This document shows positions 1 to 7,360 of a DNA stretch of 64,000 nucleotides, piece by piece. The DNA is from an uncultured Bacteroides sp. GTDB taxonomy: Bacteria > Bacteroidota > Bacteroidia > Bacteroidales > Bacteroidaceae. The DNA is taken from the NCBI GenBank assembly GCA_900544075.1, contig UQTJ01000005.1, forward strand, positions 44,697 through 108,696. Reading direction: 5' to 3'. The first letter of the stretch is position 1, and each line of letters begins with the position of its first letter. Made by a program: the position numbers and the translations under genes. The notes beneath the pieces are model-generated. The model searched no databases. It was not told the origin of the DNA and worked only from the letters and a program-made list of their open reading frames with translations.

Positions 1-210
1 TTACACCCTATAGTACAACCTATAACAATATTCATATTCTGAATCAGAGATTTAATACACACAGTCATATTACTTATATTTTCCAGCAAAATTAATCCAT
101 AATAGACACTGAAAATGTACCATAACAGCAATGAAAGATACCAATTTGATAAGGACAGGCGGAAATATTGCAGATAAGATGAAGAAACAGAGAAATCAAT
201 TAAAAACAAA

Positions 211-256
211 AACGGAAGAACAGGCAGACAGCCTAATGCTTGCCTATTCTTCCGTT
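211..256 (-). terminator. Terminator of the YhcH-family gene
   Basis: A 16-nt inverted repeat (211-226 with 241-256, one mismatch that can pair as G-U) is followed on the minus strand by a T-rich run. It lies about 30 nt past the stop codon of the YhcH-family gene. Confidence 0.8.
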
Positions 257-287
257 ATCAAATGGTCCGTAAATGGAAACCGATATC

Positions 288-731
288 TTATTTCACTCTA
301 ACCTTTACAATAACTTTCTTCAACTCCACTTCAGTGACACCCGGAGCGTGAGCATCTTCAGGGAAGAAGATAGCGAACATACCTGGTTTAACAGTCAGAT
401 AGTCAGTAGCATGTCCAGGATAGAAAGTCACATCCTTTTCTGCATTGTATTCAGCCTCAGCAAGGTCTGTTCTTGGCATATATCCCATTAGTTCAGTACC
501 AGTAAGAGGAATCTGGATATCAATGAAGTTATTGTGTGTCTCGATTTTTGCGTCATCCTTAGTCTTTGGTCTTGCAGCTGCAAAGTTAACGAACAGTTCG
601 CCTTCTTTCAGCACTACCTTACCAAGTTCGTGAGCATTAAGGTCTGTTGATTTCAAAAATTCAATAGCCTGAGCAAACAGCGGATTTACAGAGGCATACA
701 TTCCAATGTTTTCAAGTTTGTCGATAATCAT
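288..731 (-). CDS. YhcH/YjgK/YiaL family protein
   Basis: A 147-residue protein of the YhcH/YjgK/YiaL (DUF386) family, small cytosolic beta-barrel (cupin-like) proteins linked to sugar and sialic-acid use and to the beta subunit of evolved beta-galactosidase. Typical features are the N-terminal MIIDKLENI, the central THNNFIDIQ segment, and the C-terminal FFPEDAHAPG with a His that usually sits in the metal or ligand pocket. Length is normal for the family. The gene stands alone, with a -7-like box TACCTTTG on the minus strand (767-760) and a terminator at 211-256. The substrate cannot be told from sequence, and no sugar genes are adjacent. Confidence 0.9.
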   Translation of the reverse strand: MIIDKLENIGMYASVNPLFAQAIEFLKSTDLNAHELGKVVLKEGELFVNFAAARPKTKDDAKIETHNNFIDIQIPLTGTELMGYMPRTDLAEAEYNAEKDVTFYPGHATDYLTVKPGMFAIFFPEDAHAPGVTEVELKKVIVKVRVK

Positions 732-932
732 AATCGTAAAATTAAAAATTAATACTACGCAAAGGTATGAAAAATGAATGGAAAACCATTAATATAACAA
801 TGTGAATATTATCCTTGTTTTTAACCACCTAATCAACTATATCTACCAAAAATAAATTGTATTGATTATCGCAAGGTAATAATTAATAAAATATTATTGC
901 TAATTTTGTCATATAGTACTGGATTTTAAAAT

Positions 933-1907
933 ATGGAACATTTAGAAAAGCTTATATTATTAAAGCAGAAAGCCGCATATCAAGAAACTCCACCCAGTAC
1001 GGGTGAACCGGCATTCAAAGCACATGCAAGGAAAAAGCAGTCACTTTTCCGTCAGATGGTATTAGGAATTCCATACGATCCAAAACACAAGTTTAGCAAG
1101 TATGGTGCTTTCCTTATGGAACCATTCGCTTCTTTAGGATATAATTTCTGTGATGTTTATCGAAGCTATATACTCAATGGCATAAAGGAGCGGTATGCAA
1201 AGATGAATGTCGCACTCCATGAGGGACTTATGGGCAACATGCTTAGGAGTGAACATATTCCATGGAATGTCTTTTATCCTATGAATTTAGATAAACAGGC
1301 AACGGTAGCCCTATTAAAAGAAATTCTGAAAACTGACGAGATAGATAATGTAACAGATATTCGTATTGAGTGGGCTCCGGAAAAAGAGACCGCCCTTGAT
1401 GACAATACTTCATTCGACACATATATTGAATATATGTACAATGGGGAAAAATGTGGCGTGGGTATTGAAGTAAAATATACTGAAGAAGGATATCCTTTTG
1501 GAAAACTAGAAAGGAAGAGGGTTATGGAAGAGGAAGATTCCTTATACGCCATCAAGACACGCCAATGTGGGTTATACACAAATGAGATAAACAACCGCCA
1601 CCTGAGTGAAACATTGCTTTGCAAAGATGACTACAGGCAGATATGGAGGAATCATTTATTAGGTGCTGCAATGGTTATGAACGGACAAATCGACAGATTC
1701 CATAGTATCACACTTTATCCCAACGGAAATACCCATTTCAAGAAAGTACTTCCTGAGTATGAAAAATTACTGTCGGAATATGGAAAAGCAACATTCGGCT
1801 ATATTACCATCGAAAAACTCATCCTTCTTATATGTAAGCACTTTGAGATGAATGAAAAGAACAAGCAATGGGTAGATTATTTGAATACAAGATATCCTTT
1901 TATCTAA
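933..1907 (+). CDS. PD-(D/E)XK nuclease-like protein (PGN_0703-type putative restriction endonuclease)
   Basis: A 324-residue protein resembling the PGN_0703 family of putative restriction endonucleases. A PD-(D/E)XK-like core can be read near residues 151-180: SFDTYIEY supplies an Asp on a beta strand and GIEVKYTE the E-x-K pair. The rest is mixed alpha/beta without signal peptide or membrane segment, so it should be cytosolic. A box TAATTTTG at 901-908 is a fair -7 element 25 nt upstream of the ATG. No methyltransferase or specificity subunit lies beside it, so a classical restriction-modification role is unproven. A defence or repair nuclease is the likeliest reading. The next genes form a toxin-antitoxin-like operon, which fits an accessory patch. 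Confidence 0.7.
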   Translation: MEHLEKLILLKQKAAYQETPPSTGEPAFKAHARKKQSLFRQMVLGIPYDPKHKFSKYGAFLMEPFASLGYNFCDVYRSYILNGIKERYAKMNVALHEGLMGNMLRSEHIPWNVFYPMNLDKQATVALLKEILKTDEIDNVTDIRIEWAPEKETALDDNTSFDTYIEYMYNGEKCGVGIEVKYTEEGYPFGKLERKRVMEEEDSLYAIKTRQCGLYTNEINNRHLSETLLCKDDYRQIWRNHLLGAAMVMNGQIDRFHSITLYPNGNTHFKKVLPEYEKLLSEYGKATFGYITIEKLILLICKHFEMNEKNKQWVDYLNTRYPFI

Positions 1908-1957
1908 GAATGAATAAAAAAACATTACTCAATTATTTATAATAACCAAGTAATTTG

Positions 1958-1965
1958 TAATTTTG
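1958..1965 (+). promoter_or_regulatory. -7 box of the DUF3791-DUF3990 operon
   Basis: TAATTTTG matches the Bacteroidetes -7 consensus TAnnTTTG and lies 31 nt before the first start codon of the operon. The -33 box is not clear. Confidence 0.5.
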
Positions 1966-1996
1966 TTATAATTCGTACGAACTATTAAAATCTCAA

Positions 1997-2215
1997 ATGA
2001 TTATGGATAAAGAAGTTTTGGATTTTGTAACATTTTGCATTAGCTCATTGGCTGTACATCTTCATCTGTCACAAAGAGAAGTTTATAAACGGCTTAAAGA
2101 ATCAGGGATACTGTATGGATACATAGTTCCCTCATACGATGTACTGCATACATTTGGTTCACGTTATCTGATGGAAGACTTGACAGATTATATGAAAGAG
2201 AAAGGAGTTTTGTAA
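1997..2215 (+). CDS. DUF3791 protein, first copy
   Basis: A 72-residue all-helical protein of the DUF3791 family. The recognisable core is a hydrophobic helix, a segment around residues 23-40 with sequence HLSQREVYKRLKESG, then DVLHTFGSRYLMEDL. An in-frame ATG two codons later could be the real start. It is the first gene of a tight three-gene operon: the DUF3990 gene starts 3 nt after its stop, with GGAG 11 nt before that start inside this gene. By family knowledge DUF3791 proteins usually accompany DUF3990 proteins, so an antitoxin or partner role is inferred but not shown. Confidence 0.75.
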   Translation: MIMDKEVLDFVTFCISSLAVHLHLSQREVYKRLKESGILYGYIVPSYDVLHTFGSRYLMEDLTDYMKEKGVL

Positions 2216-2218
2216 TTT

Positions 2219-2689
2219 ATGAAAGTATATCATGCTTCAAGTGTCATAGTAGAAAATCCGGACACGATACACTCAAGGGAATATCTTGATTTCGGACAGG
2301 GATTTTACATTACGACAATACGTGAACAGGCTGAAAAATACGCACAACGTTTCCTGCGTAGAGGTAAACCTGCTTGGCTCAATATTTATGAATTAAGTTA
2401 TAATATTGATAAATGGAAATTGCTTCGTTTTGATTCATATAATAGTGAATGGTTGGATTATGTCGCAAATTGTCGTATAGGAAAACCTGTAGAACTTTAT
2501 GATATGATTATTGGAGGTATTGCCAACGATCGTGTTATTTTAACATTAGACAGATATTTCGCAGGTGAACTATCCAAAGAACAAGCATTGGGTTTATTGA
2601 AATACGAAAAGCCAAATATTCAATTATGTATCCGGTCACAACAAATGATAGATGAATGTTTAACCTATATTGAAAGTATTGAATTATGA
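2219..2689 (+). CDS. DUF3990 protein, ADP-ribosyltransferase-like
   Basis: A 156-residue DUF3990 protein. Its motifs resemble the ADP-ribosyltransferase fold: VYHASS at residues 3-8 (compare the H-G box that contacts NAD), GQGFYITT near 26-33 (the Y box), and a later acidic stretch PVELYDMIIGG near 90-100 that is followed by NDRV. There is no signal peptide or membrane helix. It sits between two DUF3791 genes, overlapping the second by 4 nt (ATGA), which implies translational coupling. Established: DUF3990 is commonly paired with DUF3791. Inferred: this is the toxin-like or enzymatic part of a toxin-antitoxin-type module. No transferase activity can be proven from sequence. Confidence 0.75.
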   Translation: MKVYHASSVIVENPDTIHSREYLDFGQGFYITTIREQAEKYAQRFLRRGKPAWLNIYELSYNIDKWKLLRFDSYNSEWLDYVANCRIGKPVELYDMIIGGIANDRVILTLDRYFAGELSKEQALGLLKYEKPNIQLCIRSQQMIDECLTYIESIEL

Positions 2690-2910
2690 CAGGAGTTTCA
2701 AAACAAATATATAAAGGAGTAAAATGCTCAAACATAATATCAAGCTTGAGCGAGATGTATCATATAACAATAGAAGAAGCAACAGACATATATTATAGTT
2801 CTGAGATGGCTGACCTTATAGACGAAGGTATAGCAGACTTACATTGTAGAAGTGACAAATACCTTGCTACAGAAATTTGGAATGATTATATCGCTCAAAA
2901 TCATAATTAA
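2686..2910 (+). CDS. DUF3791 protein, second copy
   Basis: A 74-residue second DUF3791-type protein, clearly divergent from the first. The family pattern appears as ISSLSEMYHITIEEATDIY, then YYSSEMADLI and a terminal LHCRSDKYLATEI segment. Its ATG overlaps the TGA of the DUF3990 gene, so both are probably made in fixed ratio. Two different DUF3791 genes flanking one DUF3990 gene suggests either two partners for one enzyme or a partner plus a regulator. Confidence 0.75.
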   Translation: MTGVSKQIYKGVKCSNIISSLSEMYHITIEEATDIYYSSEMADLIDEGIADLHCRSDKYLATEIWNDYIAQNHN

Positions 2911-2987
2911 GAAAATTCCTCACATCCCTTTGAAAACCGGGAAAAAATTAATATCTTGACAACATAAATTTTTAAAACACTCATTTT

Positions 2988-3422
2988 ATGGAAATCTGGC
3001 AAATATGGCTTGCCATAGCACTGGCACTTGTAATAATAGAAATAATCACCGTAGGTTTCGCTGCATTATGTCTGGCTATTGGAGCAGTTGGAGCAGCTGT
3101 GGCATCATGTTTCACCGACTCTTTAGTCTGGCAGATTACGGTCTTTGCCGTTTTCACCTTAATATCATTCATCTATGTACGCCCGTTCATGCTTAAGTTT
3201 CTTTCAAGGAAGAAAGATTCGCCGAAAAGCGGAGTGGAAGCCCTTATCGGACGAACAGCCATCGTTGAGGAAGACATCATTCCGGAAACAAACAGCGGAC
3301 GCGTAGCCATTGACGGAGACAGGTGGAAGGCTGTATCGGAAGACGGAAACAATATTATGAAAGGTGAGAAAGTCGTCGTTCTTAAAGTGGACAGCATTAT
3401 ACTCACCGTCAGAAAAGCATGA
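2988..3422 (+). CDS. NfeD family membrane protein
   Basis: A 144-residue short-form NfeD protein. Two or three membrane helices occupy residues 4-66 (IALALVIIEIITVGFAALCL and the following hydrophobic runs). A soluble OB-fold domain follows (about 80-144), recognisable by GVEALIGRTAIVEEDI and GDRWKAVSEDG. NfeD proteins work with SPFH proteins in membrane microdomains, and the SPFH partner is the next gene 42 nt downstream. Its exact role, perhaps membrane protein quality control, is not shown by the sequence. Confidence 0.92.
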   Translation: MEIWQIWLAIALALVIIEIITVGFAALCLAIGAVGAAVASCFTDSLVWQITVFAVFTLISFIYVRPFMLKFLSRKKDSPKSGVEALIGRTAIVEEDIIPETNSGRVAIDGDRWKAVSEDGNNIMKGEKVVVLKVDSIILTVRKA

Positions 3423-3464
3423 TAAATATCTTTATTATAAACATCTAAAAAACACACATTCATT

Positions 3465-4442
3465 ATGGGAGCTTTGATTATTGTAGGGCTTATAGCACTT
3501 GTCGTGATAGTTTTCGCAGTGCAGGGGCTTAAAATCATCCGCCAGGGGGAAACAAAAGTTATTGAAAGATTAGGAAGATACCACAGCACGTTGTCTTCAG
3601 GTATAAACATCATATGGCCTATTCTCGACAGACCGAGAAAGGTTTATACAAGGTATGTGGTAACCAGAATGAACGGAGCTACACAGACTCTGATAAGGAT
3701 GTCGGACGTGATAGACCTTCGTGAACAGGTTTACGATTTCCCTGAACAGAGCGTGATTACCAAAGATAATGTGACCACCAGCATCAATGCATTGCTGTAT
3801 TTCCAGATTACAGACCCGTTCAAATCGGTATATGAGATAGAGAACCTGCCAAATGCAATAGAGAAACTTACGCAGACAACCCTTCGTAACATTATCGGCG
3901 AACTGGAACTGGACGAAACTCTTACATCGCGCGACACCATCAATTCCCGTCTTCGTGAGGTGCTTGACGAGGCAACAAACAAATGGGGAGTTAAAGTAAA
4001 CCGTGTGGAACTGCAGGACATCACTCCTCCTGAGAGTGTACGCCGTGCCATGGAACAGCAGATGCAGGCAGAGCGCGAACGCCGTGCGAAGATTCTGAAG
4101 GCTGAAGGTGACAAAACATCGAAGATTCTTTATTCCGAAGGTGAGAAGGAAGCACAGATAAATCAGGCTAAGGCTCAGAAAGAATCACAGATTCTGATGG
4201 CACAAGGTGAAGCGGAAGCAAAAATCCTTCAGGCAAAAGCTGAGGCTGAGGCCATTGAGAAACTGGCTGAGGCTATCAAGGGAACAAGCTCTGATCCGGC
4301 TTCTTATCAGATTGCACTGAAATATATCGAAACGCTTAAAGAAATGACAAGCGGAAAGGATAACAAGACCGTTTACATTCCATACGAAGCTACTTCTCTA
4401 TTAGGCTCTTTGGGAGGCATAAAAGAGATACTCAAAGGATAA
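3465..4442 (+). CDS. SPFH/Band 7 (stomatin/paraslipin-type) protein
   Basis: A 325-residue SPFH protein. An N-terminal membrane anchor (about 3-22) is followed by the Band 7 domain, with GETKVIERLGRYHSTLSSG, an RTLREVL-like dimer region near residue 160 and the typical ITPPESVRRAMEQQMQAERERRA. A long Ala/Glu-rich coiled coil spans about 195-275. Such proteins oligomerise into cages on the membrane, often with membrane proteases. With the NfeD gene just upstream it forms the classical NfeD-SPFH pair. It resembles QmcA/paraslipin more than HflC, since no HflK partner is present. Confidence 0.93.
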   Translation: MGALIIVGLIALVVIVFAVQGLKIIRQGETKVIERLGRYHSTLSSGINIIWPILDRPRKVYTRYVVTRMNGATQTLIRMSDVIDLREQVYDFPEQSVITKDNVTTSINALLYFQITDPFKSVYEIENLPNAIEKLTQTTLRNIIGELELDETLTSRDTINSRLREVLDEATNKWGVKVNRVELQDITPPESVRRAMEQQMQAERERRAKILKAEGDKTSKILYSEGEKEAQINQAKAQKESQILMAQGEAEAKILQAKAEAEAIEKLAEAIKGTSSDPASYQIALKYIETLKEMTSGKDNKTVYIPYEATSLLGSLGGIKEILKG

Positions 4443-4468
4443 ATTGGGATTCTATTTTTCTGTTTCTA

Positions 4469-4577
4469 TTCAGTGAACGGCTAATAAACGCCCGGTGAAC
4501 ATTAAAAGAACATATAACGAGTGAGTTGTCAAGAGTTCATTACACGTTCATTCTGCGTTCATTACACGTTCACTGAA
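4469..4577. repeat. Intergenic repeat built from GTGAAC/GTTCAC words
   Basis: This convergent intergenic region is bounded by an 11-nt inverted repeat (4469-4479 with 4567-4577). It contains a 16-nt direct repeat (4535-4550 and 4557-4572, period 22) and the word CGCCCGGTGAACATT at 4489-4503. The same 15-nt word occurs inverted at 43402-43416 in another intergenic region, so this is a dispersed repeat family. It may also act as terminator for both neighbours. Confidence 0.65.
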
Positions 4578-4582
4578 TGATT

Positions 4583-5932
4583 CTAAACATAATTCCACAA
4601 ACGAAGTATATCCGTTTCTCCCCAATACCAATGAGTAAAGCCCGCTATCACATTCTTATAACGGTATATGCATGTTTCAGCTTCTGCTCCACGTGTATTC
4701 TTGACGGAACTGACTTTCACTTCGGAAGCCAACTTACCATTATCCGTATCTATTGACAGAAAACGGAATTCATGCCCTCTGAGCGATATTTCAGAAGCCT
4801 CGATTATCCGATATCCGGTATGCAGATGCGAATCTATCATAGTACAGCCAAAAGGCAATACACCGCTCATCTCATATGTGCTGCCTCCTTCACGAACCGT
4901 AAGCGAACGTGAAAGAAGTACCATACCGCCTCCCTCTGCTATAATCTTACCACCTTTTTCGGCATAATCCTTAAGCTGCTTCATTAATGGCTTACGACGA
5001 TGCAACTGTCTTGCAAACATCTCAGGAAAGCCACCGGGAAGATATAATATATCAGCCTCCGGAAGATTATTTGAATACAGTGGACTGAAATATGTGATAT
5101 TGCCAATAGCCGACAGCCGGTCTATGTTTTCCTTATAAATAAGATTGAATGCCGAATCGCGTGCCACCGCTATTTTCAGCGGCTTATGTTTTCCCTCATA
5201 CTGAAAACCCGTTTCCTCTACATCCGATGTGTAAGGAAGAGTATATTCGCATGGAAATATGCGTGTACACATTTTCAGAATACGCTCTATGTCTATATTC
5301 TGTTCCACATACGAAGCGGCTTTCTCTGCCACCTCTTCTATCTCCGAACGGACTGACTGCGTAAGAGCCGTATGACGCTGCGGAAGTTTCAGACTTTCAT
5401 CGTAAGGAATATATCCAAGACTGTTCAGTCCGGCATCGTTACATGCATCCTTAAGATACGAAAAATGTGTAGACGAGGAAACATGGGTAAATACCACTCC
5501 AACTATTTTGACTTGCGGACGGAACAGTTTATATCCGTAAAGCATTGGAGCTACCGAATAGGCTGCCGAACGGGCATTGACCACTAAAATAACAGGTACT
5601 GAAACTAACTGAGACATCTCTGCACTGCTGCCCTGCATCCTTCTGTAACCGTCAAACAAGGCAGAATTGCCTTCTATCATACAAACTTCAGCTTTCTCTC
5701 CGTACTTATTATAGACGTATTGCAGATGCGTACGTCCTGCAAACCACGAATCAAGGTTTACAGAGTCTGTTCCTGATGATATGGAGTGCAGTTGTGTATC
5801 CATAAATCCCGGACCGCATTTATAAGGCTGGACTTTTATTCCACGTTTCTTCAAGGCACGAAGAAGACCTAAAGCGAAAACAGTCTTTCCGCTTCCAGAT
5901 GTTGCGCCTCCTATGAGAAATTGTGGTTTCAT
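4583..5932 (-). CDS. cbiA: Cobyrinate a,c-diamide synthase, glutaminase Cys missing
   Basis: A 449-residue CbiA/CobB-type protein, which amidates the a and c carboxylates of cobyrinate using ATP and glutamine in cobalamin synthesis. The N-terminal ATP domain has the P-loop GATSGSGKT (9-17), IEGNSALFDG (86-95) and the usual VILVVNARS strand. The C-terminal class I amidotransferase domain has LPGGFPEMF (298-306), SGVLPFG, and a terminal AGFTHWYWGE with the catalytic His. At the nucleophile position the family has AECGG, but here residues 332-336 read AEGGG: Gly334, codon GGA at 4933-4931, replaces the Cys. The protein is otherwise full length. It may use free ammonia, depend on another glutaminase, or be losing function. 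No other cobalamin gene and no B12 riboswitch is nearby. Confidence 0.88.
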   Translation of the reverse strand: MKPQFLIGGATSGSGKTVFALGLLRALKKRGIKVQPYKCGPGFMDTQLHSISSGTDSVNLDSWFAGRTHLQYVYNKYGEKAEVCMIEGNSALFDGYRRMQGSSAEMSQLVSVPVILVVNARSAAYSVAPMLYGYKLFRPQVKIVGVVFTHVSSSTHFSYLKDACNDAGLNSLGYIPYDESLKLPQRHTALTQSVRSEIEEVAEKAASYVEQNIDIERILKMCTRIFPCEYTLPYTSDVEETGFQYEGKHKPLKIAVARDSAFNLIYKENIDRLSAIGNITYFSPLYSNNLPEADILYLPGGFPEMFARQLHRRKPLMKQLKDYAEKGGKIIAEGGGMVLLSRSLTVREGGSTYEMSGVLPFGCTMIDSHLHTGYRIIEASEISLRGHEFRFLSIDTDNGKLASEVKVSSVKNTRGAEAETCIYRYKNVIAGFTHWYWGETDILRLWNYV

Positions 5933-6118
5933 TCTGTTGTTCCTGTCTTAGAAATGCGGTTACAAAATTACAAAAAATATTCTTTCGGCATAACAACCAC
6001 TGGATGTCTATGCCTACAAAATCATAGTCAAAATAGGTTTTTCAGGCTATTTTTTGTAAATTCGCGCAACTTTTCCGCTTTTGGGGAAGTGTCAGAACAC
6101 AAAATACGAAATAACGAT

Positions 6119-6922
6119 ATGAATATAAAGTTTTTAAGCCTTGCAAGCGGCAGCAGCGGCAACTGTTACTATCTGAGCAACGGCAACACATCTGTACTGA
6201 TAGACGGAGGATTGGGAATACGCACCGTAAAAAAGGTTTTGAAGGACCATTGCCTGAACCTGGGTGATGTAAAAGCGGTATTCGTTACCCACGACCATGC
6301 AGACCACATAAAGGCAGTGGGACATTTGGCCGGAAAACATAATATCCCTATATATGCCACTCAGGAAGTGCACGAAGGTATGCGAAGGAGTTACTGCATG
6401 ACAGAGAAACTTGCAGATAATATGAAGAAGTTTATCTCTAAAGGAGAGACAGTAAAAGTTGATGATTTTGAGATAACATGTTTTGAAGTACCTCACGATT
6501 CTACCGACAATGTGGGCTACAGCATAAAAATCTGCGATAAGGTGTTCACTTTCATTACAGACATAGGGCGTATCACTCCTACTGTAGCCCGGTTTGTAAG
6601 TATTTCAGACTATTTGGTAATGGAAGCAAACTACGATAAGAGTATGCTTGACTGCGGTCCATACCCTACCCACCTGAAAGAAAGAATAGCAAGCGGGAAC
6701 GGCCATTTGTGCAACAAGGAACTGGCAGAGTTTATTTCCTGCAACTTCCCTTCACGGCTGAAATATCTGTGGTTATGCCATCTCAGCAAGGACAACAATC
6801 ATCCGGAACTGGCGCTGAAGACAGTGGAAGCAGCACTTAAATCAAAAAATATAATAGTAGGAAAAGATGTGGAGGTCATTCCTTTGAGAAGGACCTCTCC
6901 TACAGGCATCTTTGAATTATAA
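6119..6922 (+). CDS. MBL-fold metallo-hydrolase, WalJ/YycJ-like
   Basis: A 267-residue metallo-beta-lactamase-fold hydrolase. It starts with the family-typical LSLASGSSGNCYYL, carries the metal motif THDHADH (near residues 60-66), a later PHDS, and a TDIG with the bridging Asp. It resembles WalJ/YycJ, putative single-domain nucleases or phosphodiesterases. I chose the ATG at 6119 over an in-frame codon 66 residues earlier: a box TAAATTCG at 6057-6064 fits the -7 element and would lie inside the longer version, and the family starts with this MxxKFLSLASGS. Substrate unknown. Confidence 0.88.
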   Translation: MNIKFLSLASGSSGNCYYLSNGNTSVLIDGGLGIRTVKKVLKDHCLNLGDVKAVFVTHDHADHIKAVGHLAGKHNIPIYATQEVHEGMRRSYCMTEKLADNMKKFISKGETVKVDDFEITCFEVPHDSTDNVGYSIKICDKVFTFITDIGRITPTVARFVSISDYLVMEANYDKSMLDCGPYPTHLKERIASGNGHLCNKELAEFISCNFPSRLKYLWLCHLSKDNNHPELALKTVEAALKSKNIIVGKDVEVIPLRRTSPTGIFEL

Positions 6923-7360
6923 TCAAGGTCGTATCTTTGCAAGGAAATCCGATATCAGGGGAAGTATCTCTTCCGGTTCGGAAATTCCGTCGCATAATGT
7001 TTCTACAGGACAACGTCCGGTACCGTCACGGTTTATAATATACTCGGTTTCCACATCGAAACCAACGAGTACTCCGGCTTTGCGCAACAGGCACAATGCC
7101 GGAGTACTTATTATATGGGTGTGAAGTCTTGAAACCTTTCCTAAAATCATAAGAGCAGCTGCACCCTTGCCTACCACCTTGTCGGCAATGAAAGCTCCAT
7201 CCAGCAGTTCCGGTTCTGTATGCAGCATATCATATAGGTCTGCCACTCCCTTGCGCGAGAATGTCCTCATCACAGTTCCGTTGCCTACTACGCACGACCA
7301 TCCGCCTTTTTTCAATTCTTCCACTAAGGCAGACATCTCACAATTCCAGGACTGAATCAT
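6923..7360 (-). CDS. DUF1893 (TM1506-like) protein
   Basis: A 145-residue DUF1893 protein. The core VVGNGTVMRTFSRKGVADLYDML is followed by FIADKVVGKGAAALMIL, the family signature near residues 59-75, and GRCPVETL near the end. By family knowledge the solved member TM1506 has a cytidine-deaminase-like fold, but the reaction is unknown. Its ATG overlaps the TGA of the aldo/keto reductase gene upstream, so it is co-translated as the last gene of an Fe-S redox operon. Its stop codon directly abuts that of the convergent metallo-hydrolase, leaving no room for a terminator outside coding sequence. Confidence 0.85.
   Translation of the reverse strand: MIQSWNCEMSALVEELKKGGWSCVVGNGTVMRTFSRKGVADLYDMLHTEPELLDGAFIADKVVGKGAAALMILGKVSRLHTHIISTPALCLLRKAGVLVGFDVETEYIINRDGTGRCPVETLCDGISEPEEILPLISDFLAKIRP

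Noticed and set aside
115..177. Twenty-codon reading frame near the left edge
   Set aside because: No promoter, no family resemblance and too short; likely chance.
4469..4577. CRISPR array
   Set aside because: Repeat is present only twice, period is 22 nt, and no spacers or cas genes exist.
5921..6118. N-terminal extension of the WalJ-like hydrolase
   Set aside because: Contains the likely -7 box of the gene and overlaps the start of cbiA; the family starts at 6119.
5933..6118. Cobalamin riboswitch before cbiA
   Set aside because: No B12-box or long structured leader was seen in the short divergent gap.
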